From assembly GCF_026151205.1 (NCBI RefSeq), contig NC_087076.1, positions 17,393,919 to 17,457,918 on the forward strand: a stretch of DNA of 64,000 nt, in the 5' to 3' direction. The notes beneath the pieces were generated by a model, which ran no database searches, was not told the origin of the DNA, and saw nothing but the letters and a program-made list of their open reading frames with translations. Source of the DNA: Bolinopsis microptera. Lineage: Eukaryota > Ctenophora > Tentaculata > Lobata > Bolinopsidae. This document shows, one piece after another, positions 60,343-64,000 of this stretch. The stretch's first letter is position 1. Each line of letters begins with the position of its first letter. The translations under genes were made by a program, and so were the position numbers.

Positions 60343-60551
60343 ATCTGCTTTGAGGATTGTGCCAGCTGCGTAAGGTTTGTCGTGCTACTTTGTTCGATTG
60401 TAGATAACATTAATATTCTCCGGTTCAGTGCAGGTTGACGGTTAAAGTATTTACTCCATCTCCATCTTCTAGAATCGTATTTACACCTCGAACAGGGTAC
60501 TATAGCCTATTATTCAGTACAAGCGTTATTTCCGATATTCACTCCGCCAAT

Positions 60552-62165
60552 ATGTTGCTCCTCTTAGTTGTTCTGGTTTTAGTAGCTTCCGTCCAGTCTA
60601 ATGAAGATGATAAAGGGTATAATGCCCTACATTTTGGTACTACCACCAGTGACTATGTGGCATTTAGTTTTGATATGTCCCCCTTCCGCAACTCGTTCTC
60701 TACGTGCATGTGGATAAAGTGTTTATACACCTCCCCCACCTACCCTATAGTAGTACAGTACTACAGTTCTGGTGGACTAGATCTTTGGATATCAGCTAAT
60801 GGGGTGTACGCTTATGTAGTAAATGATAGTGGTCTGGATAGCGCGCTAAGTAAGTTTGTCACACCTGCCGGCCAGTGGTTTAGTCTCTGTCTGACCTGGT
60901 CTATGTCTTCAACAACAAGTAACCTGTATCTGGATGGTGAACTTGTCGCAACAGACCAGACACCATCAGGGAAGTCACTTACCACGGGTGCGAAGTTGTG
61001 GTTTGGTAGAGCCTCTAGCTCTTATACTACTAGTTCTAGTTATGTGTTTGGTGGGGAGCTTTACCAATATAATATGTTTGCCGAGGTGTTGAGTGCTGCT
61101 ACAATAAAGAAGATAGCTGATGGTGGGTTGTGTTTTGACCTTGATGAACTTTCTGAGACAAGAGTGTTACGATGGGAGGACATTCTGAAGAAGTCTAGGA
61201 GTGGGTCTGTGACGGACGTTATAGGGTGTGATTTGAATGCGAAATTTAGTGAGTCACAAGCGAGTCTGGCTGATGCTATTGGACGGCTGAATGAAACAGA
61301 AACAGAGCTGCGGATGGTAAAGGAGCAGTTTGAAACTGTCACTGGACAGTTGAACAGGACTGAGGATAAACTTGAGAAAGCCAGAAAGTTTGAGAACATC
61401 ACTCGGTGGGATGTGTTATATACAGCGCCGTATTACAACAAGATATTCTCAGATGACCTGTACGAACAGCTGACTACAAGCTGGGGCTTGTTACGTGAGT
61501 AATCTTCTTTCGTTAAAATAACTGCTTAATTGAGACATTTTCTGCATATTTTTTATAGCAACTGTGTGTGCACATACTTTTGTAGGTTTGAAAATTGTTC
61601 ACTGTGGCATTGGAATTTGGAACTATTCAAAAATATGTTTTTTCTCTGCAATGCATTGAACTAATTTAAGACTGTACAGGGAAATTGGTAGGTGTTAATG
61701 TAACTGATGGGGTAGTCAACCACTTTCGGCAGTACCACTCGGAATCTACGTGTGGCGTCTTGGACCAACTTGCATCTTCTTGGGAGATGCTTAGTAAGTT
61801 ATCTTTTCATTTTTATTCAGATGAGGCTTGAGGGATAATGTGTTCTATTTCATTTTGGCATACCGCTGCCTTTTTAAACTAGTGTGTCCACGTTTGTAAC
61901 TGTATTGGTATTTCTCAATAAATGACTGGTAAAAAGCGGAAGACGTTTACCAATCAGCTTTAGTTTTCAAGTTTTGTCGGCAATTTGAATATGGAATTTT
62001 GTATTTTAACCACCGATTACCTTCACTGTTCGATTAATCTATCACTCTTTAATTTCTCCAACCTTATCAGGACAGTTTGTTGGAAGAGAATTGACAGATG
62101 GAATTGTGGACCACTTTATAGCCTCCCACAACGGCTCAGAATGTGGCAACAACACAGAGAGTTAA
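60552..62165 (+). CDS. Secreted pentraxin/LamG-like protein with C-terminal repeats
   Basis: Exons 60552..61494, 61680..61793, 62071..62165 give 383 residues. The start is the Met that opens a signal peptide (MLLLLVVLVLVASVQS); upstream codons are open but unlikely to be used. Residues ~20-190 fit a pentraxin/LamG jelly roll: a first strand with DYVAFSFDMSPF, FSTCMWIKC, and FSLCLTWSMSS matching the HxCxSWxS pentraxin signature with Leu in place of His, then NLYLDGELV and FGGELYQYNMF. Residues ~235-290 are a charged coiled coil (LADAIGRLNETETELR, QLNRTEDKLEKA), likely for oligomerisation. Exons 2 and 3 encode two copies of a short module (LR.LVG....TDG.V.HF......S.CG). There are about seven N-glycosylation sequons (NDS, NET, NRT, NIT, NVT, NGS, NNT). 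Probably an extracellular recognition protein; ligand unknown. Confidence 0.85.
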
Positions 62166-62844
62166 CTCTCGCTTGACAGATCCGATCAGATAGACAGATT
62201 GGATAATAGACTTATTTTGCGTCGGGACTTCTTGATTTTAATTTTACTTACCCGGCTCATACTACATAAATCAAGTTGTGTTACGGCCGCCGTTAATCAT
62301 TTTGAATTGAACACTATTAAATACAATACTTAATAACCAGTAAAAATTTTAATACGGGAGGTGAAAATAATACGTATTACTTATGTTTTCTTATAACCTA
62401 ATTTCAATCGTTGATTTTATTAGGCCATATATTCAAATTATATATATATTCAATATTAATATCATCCCCTTGATGTTACCTCGATTAAATCTTCTTCCAG
62501 GAAAAATGAAATCGTTTGATTTTATTCTACGGGTACAGCTTCATAATTCTCACTGATTTATGAATCTATACCACTCTAATTTCCGCTTTGTAAACGTCTC
62601 AATTTAATATCATTAATTTAAATCTAATAGATTACTTCCCGGCAGGCCCTGACTCATTTCGTACCGGAGATAACAGAAACAACTCAAAATCGACTTTTTA
62701 GTTGTTTCTGATAGAGGGGAGTGATATCTATCAGATGCTTTTAATCCGATAGAAAAATATTGTTCCTAGCCGAAATTATTGCCGGTAAAAGGTCAGCGCT
62801 TGTGTGTAATTGTATTGCGCGAGCGATTTTTGATCGCGTGCCCT
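62166..62844. other. No gene seen, 3' of pentraxin
   Basis: AT-rich 3' flank; cgcgagcgatttttgatcgcg near 62820 is a short palindrome. Confidence 0.4.
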
Positions 62845-63185
62845 GAAAATCGAGTCTAAAAATCTATTCCTCCTACATTTTTTGAGCAATCACCCTCAAA
62901 CTTTCAGTATATGTTCTAAGGATCATTTAGAAGAGATCGTCCAGGCAAAATTTTGAGATAGGCCTTTAAACATTTTTTATTCGATTTTAAAAATCTTGGA
63001 CCTGGTTTTTTGACGATTTTTCGAGGTCCAAGATTTTTAAAATTGAATAAAAAATGTTTAAAGGCCTATCTCAAAATTTTGCTTGGATAATCTCTTCTAA
63101 ATGATCCTTAGAACATATTTAGAAAGTTTGAGGTTGATTGCTCAAAAAATGTAAGAGAAGATAGATTTTTAGACTCGATTTTCAT
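62845..63185. repeat. Long foldback, ~155-bp arms
   Basis: The left arm (aaaatcgagtctaaaaatct ... caaaattttgagataggcc ... aaaaatcttggacct) is matched by its reverse complement at about 63029-63185, with a few differences. The loop is ~25 bp around ttttttgacgatttttcga. Non-coding. Confidence 0.88.
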
Positions 63186-63296
63186 TTGAAAAAAAATGAA
63201 CTCTAATATTTATTGATTTGACAAATTCCTCGAACCAGTGGTGGTAGTAAGTCATACCAGAAAGAATTATTTCAATTGGGCACTCAGTGACTGAGT

Positions 63297-63345
63297 TATT
63301 AAGGCCAACCTATGCCCACTGACTTTTGGCCCACCCTGTACATAC
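63297..63345. mobile_element. Mariner-like terminus next to the foldback
   Basis: ttggcccaccctgta and aaggccaacctatgcccact mirror 48996-49030 (acagggtgggccaagag, gggcatacgttggcc). Together with the foldback at 62845 it may be one partial element. Confidence 0.5.
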
Positions 63346-63371
63346 ATACAGACAGAATAATTCTTTGAATT

Positions 63372-64000
63372 AACTCGATAGCGGCTGTTTTCAATGTATT
63401 ACACGTTAAAATATGAATCGTCCTGGCCCCGTCAAAACGGACCCCTCAGGGTGTCAACGTTGCGACTATGTCATCACGTATTCTGGAAATCGTAGTTCAC
63501 ACCTGATATTAGTATAGCAGTTCCGATAAGCTATGTTGCCGTAGTTGCGATAAGCTACTGCTTGAATACGTTTGTTGACCAATAACATTTCCGGAAAGAC
63601 CCCCACGTGACAGCTCTGTTTTGTCATTGGAGAGTAATGGCAGCACAATTTTGAGTTTCAATACCACTATCAGTCATCGCAGTGAATTTCAAATTTGTTC
63701 GTTTACCTAATCTCCTCTGGTTATAGCTATTTGCTTTCGTTATCTCTATTTGCTTTCCTTGTGTCCCTTTAGGCGCTTAATATGCAAGTTTTGTGTCGTA
63801 TTGCGAGGGAATGCAACCTGATTAGTACCCACATCACCACCAAATGCGATGCGAACTCTGATCAATCTCATTTTTTGCACGAACTGGCCAAACACGGGCT
63901 ATAGCTAATCTACTAAAAGTTAAGGGGAATACAGAAGTCCGGTATATCGAGGTACCCGGTACAGAGAGGCACGGGAAAAAACATCATAATATGCAGCCTA
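63372..64000 (+). repeat. Direct duplication, right copy
   Basis: Second copy of 59431-60342 with small substitutions and two deletions. It ends at the window edge in acatcataatatgcagccta, which in the left copy lies about 210 bp before the pentraxin start codon. Confidence 0.92.

Overview
The window is AT-rich, intron-rich eukaryotic nuclear DNA from an invertebrate animal. It has metazoan-type genes with GT-AG introns, many DNA-transposon relics (TA, TTAA and 8-bp target duplications), foldback repeats, minisatellites and LINE fragments. I cannot name the species. A secreted pentraxin/LamG protein and the repeat-rich intergenic DNA would fit a cnidarian-like or other early-branching animal, but that is a guess.

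Layout. 2.1-4.7 kb (-): ATP-dependent 6-phosphofructokinase with several single-base frame breaks. 6.7-8.8 kb (-): an ERK3/ERK4-type MAP kinase with in-frame stops and frame breaks, i.e. a pseudogene. 10.3-11.7 kb: a repeat cluster around a LINE tail. 12.6-20.4 kb (-): a complete nine-exon mitochondrial aconitase (773 residues by my exon joins). Its intron 4 holds a 63-bp minisatellite carrying a copied splice acceptor and exon start, split by a transposon with an 8-bp target duplication. 21-41 kb: gene-poor, repeat-rich DNA, including a TTAA-flanked element nested in a LINE, a second copy of the 8-bp-duplication family, a perfect 145-bp inverted repeat and several GC-rich foldbacks. 41.3-43.2 kb (-): an SLC18B1-like transporter. 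46.6 kb: a hAT-type MITE with perfect target duplication. 48.0-48.7 kb (-): a tryparedoxin/nucleoredoxin-like protein. 49.6-50.6 kb (+): an intact LINE ORF1p-like reading frame without ORF2. 51.2-52.5 kb (+): single-exon tRNA isopentenyltransferase (TRIT1). 53.0-57.7 kb (+): an unidentified gene of at least four exons. 60.5-62.2 kb (+): a secreted pentraxin-like protein, flanked by a direct duplication that predicts a second copy just beyond the right edge.

The genes are unrelated housekeeping and effector functions (glycolysis, TCA cycle, tRNA modification, redox, transport); no operon logic is visible. The most unusual signal is the repeated association of tandem repeats with 3' splice sites. 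In aconitase every repeat unit carries an acceptor, a branch-point-like motif and a perfect GTGAGT donor. Two further short tandem duplications lie at acceptors of the 53-58 kb gene, and about half of the exons placed begin with GT (AG|GT). This resembles the tandem-duplication route to intron gain or growth. A second theme is single-base frame breaks, several in homopolymers, in four genes. Some may be assembly errors, but the substitution stops in the MAP kinase look like real decay.
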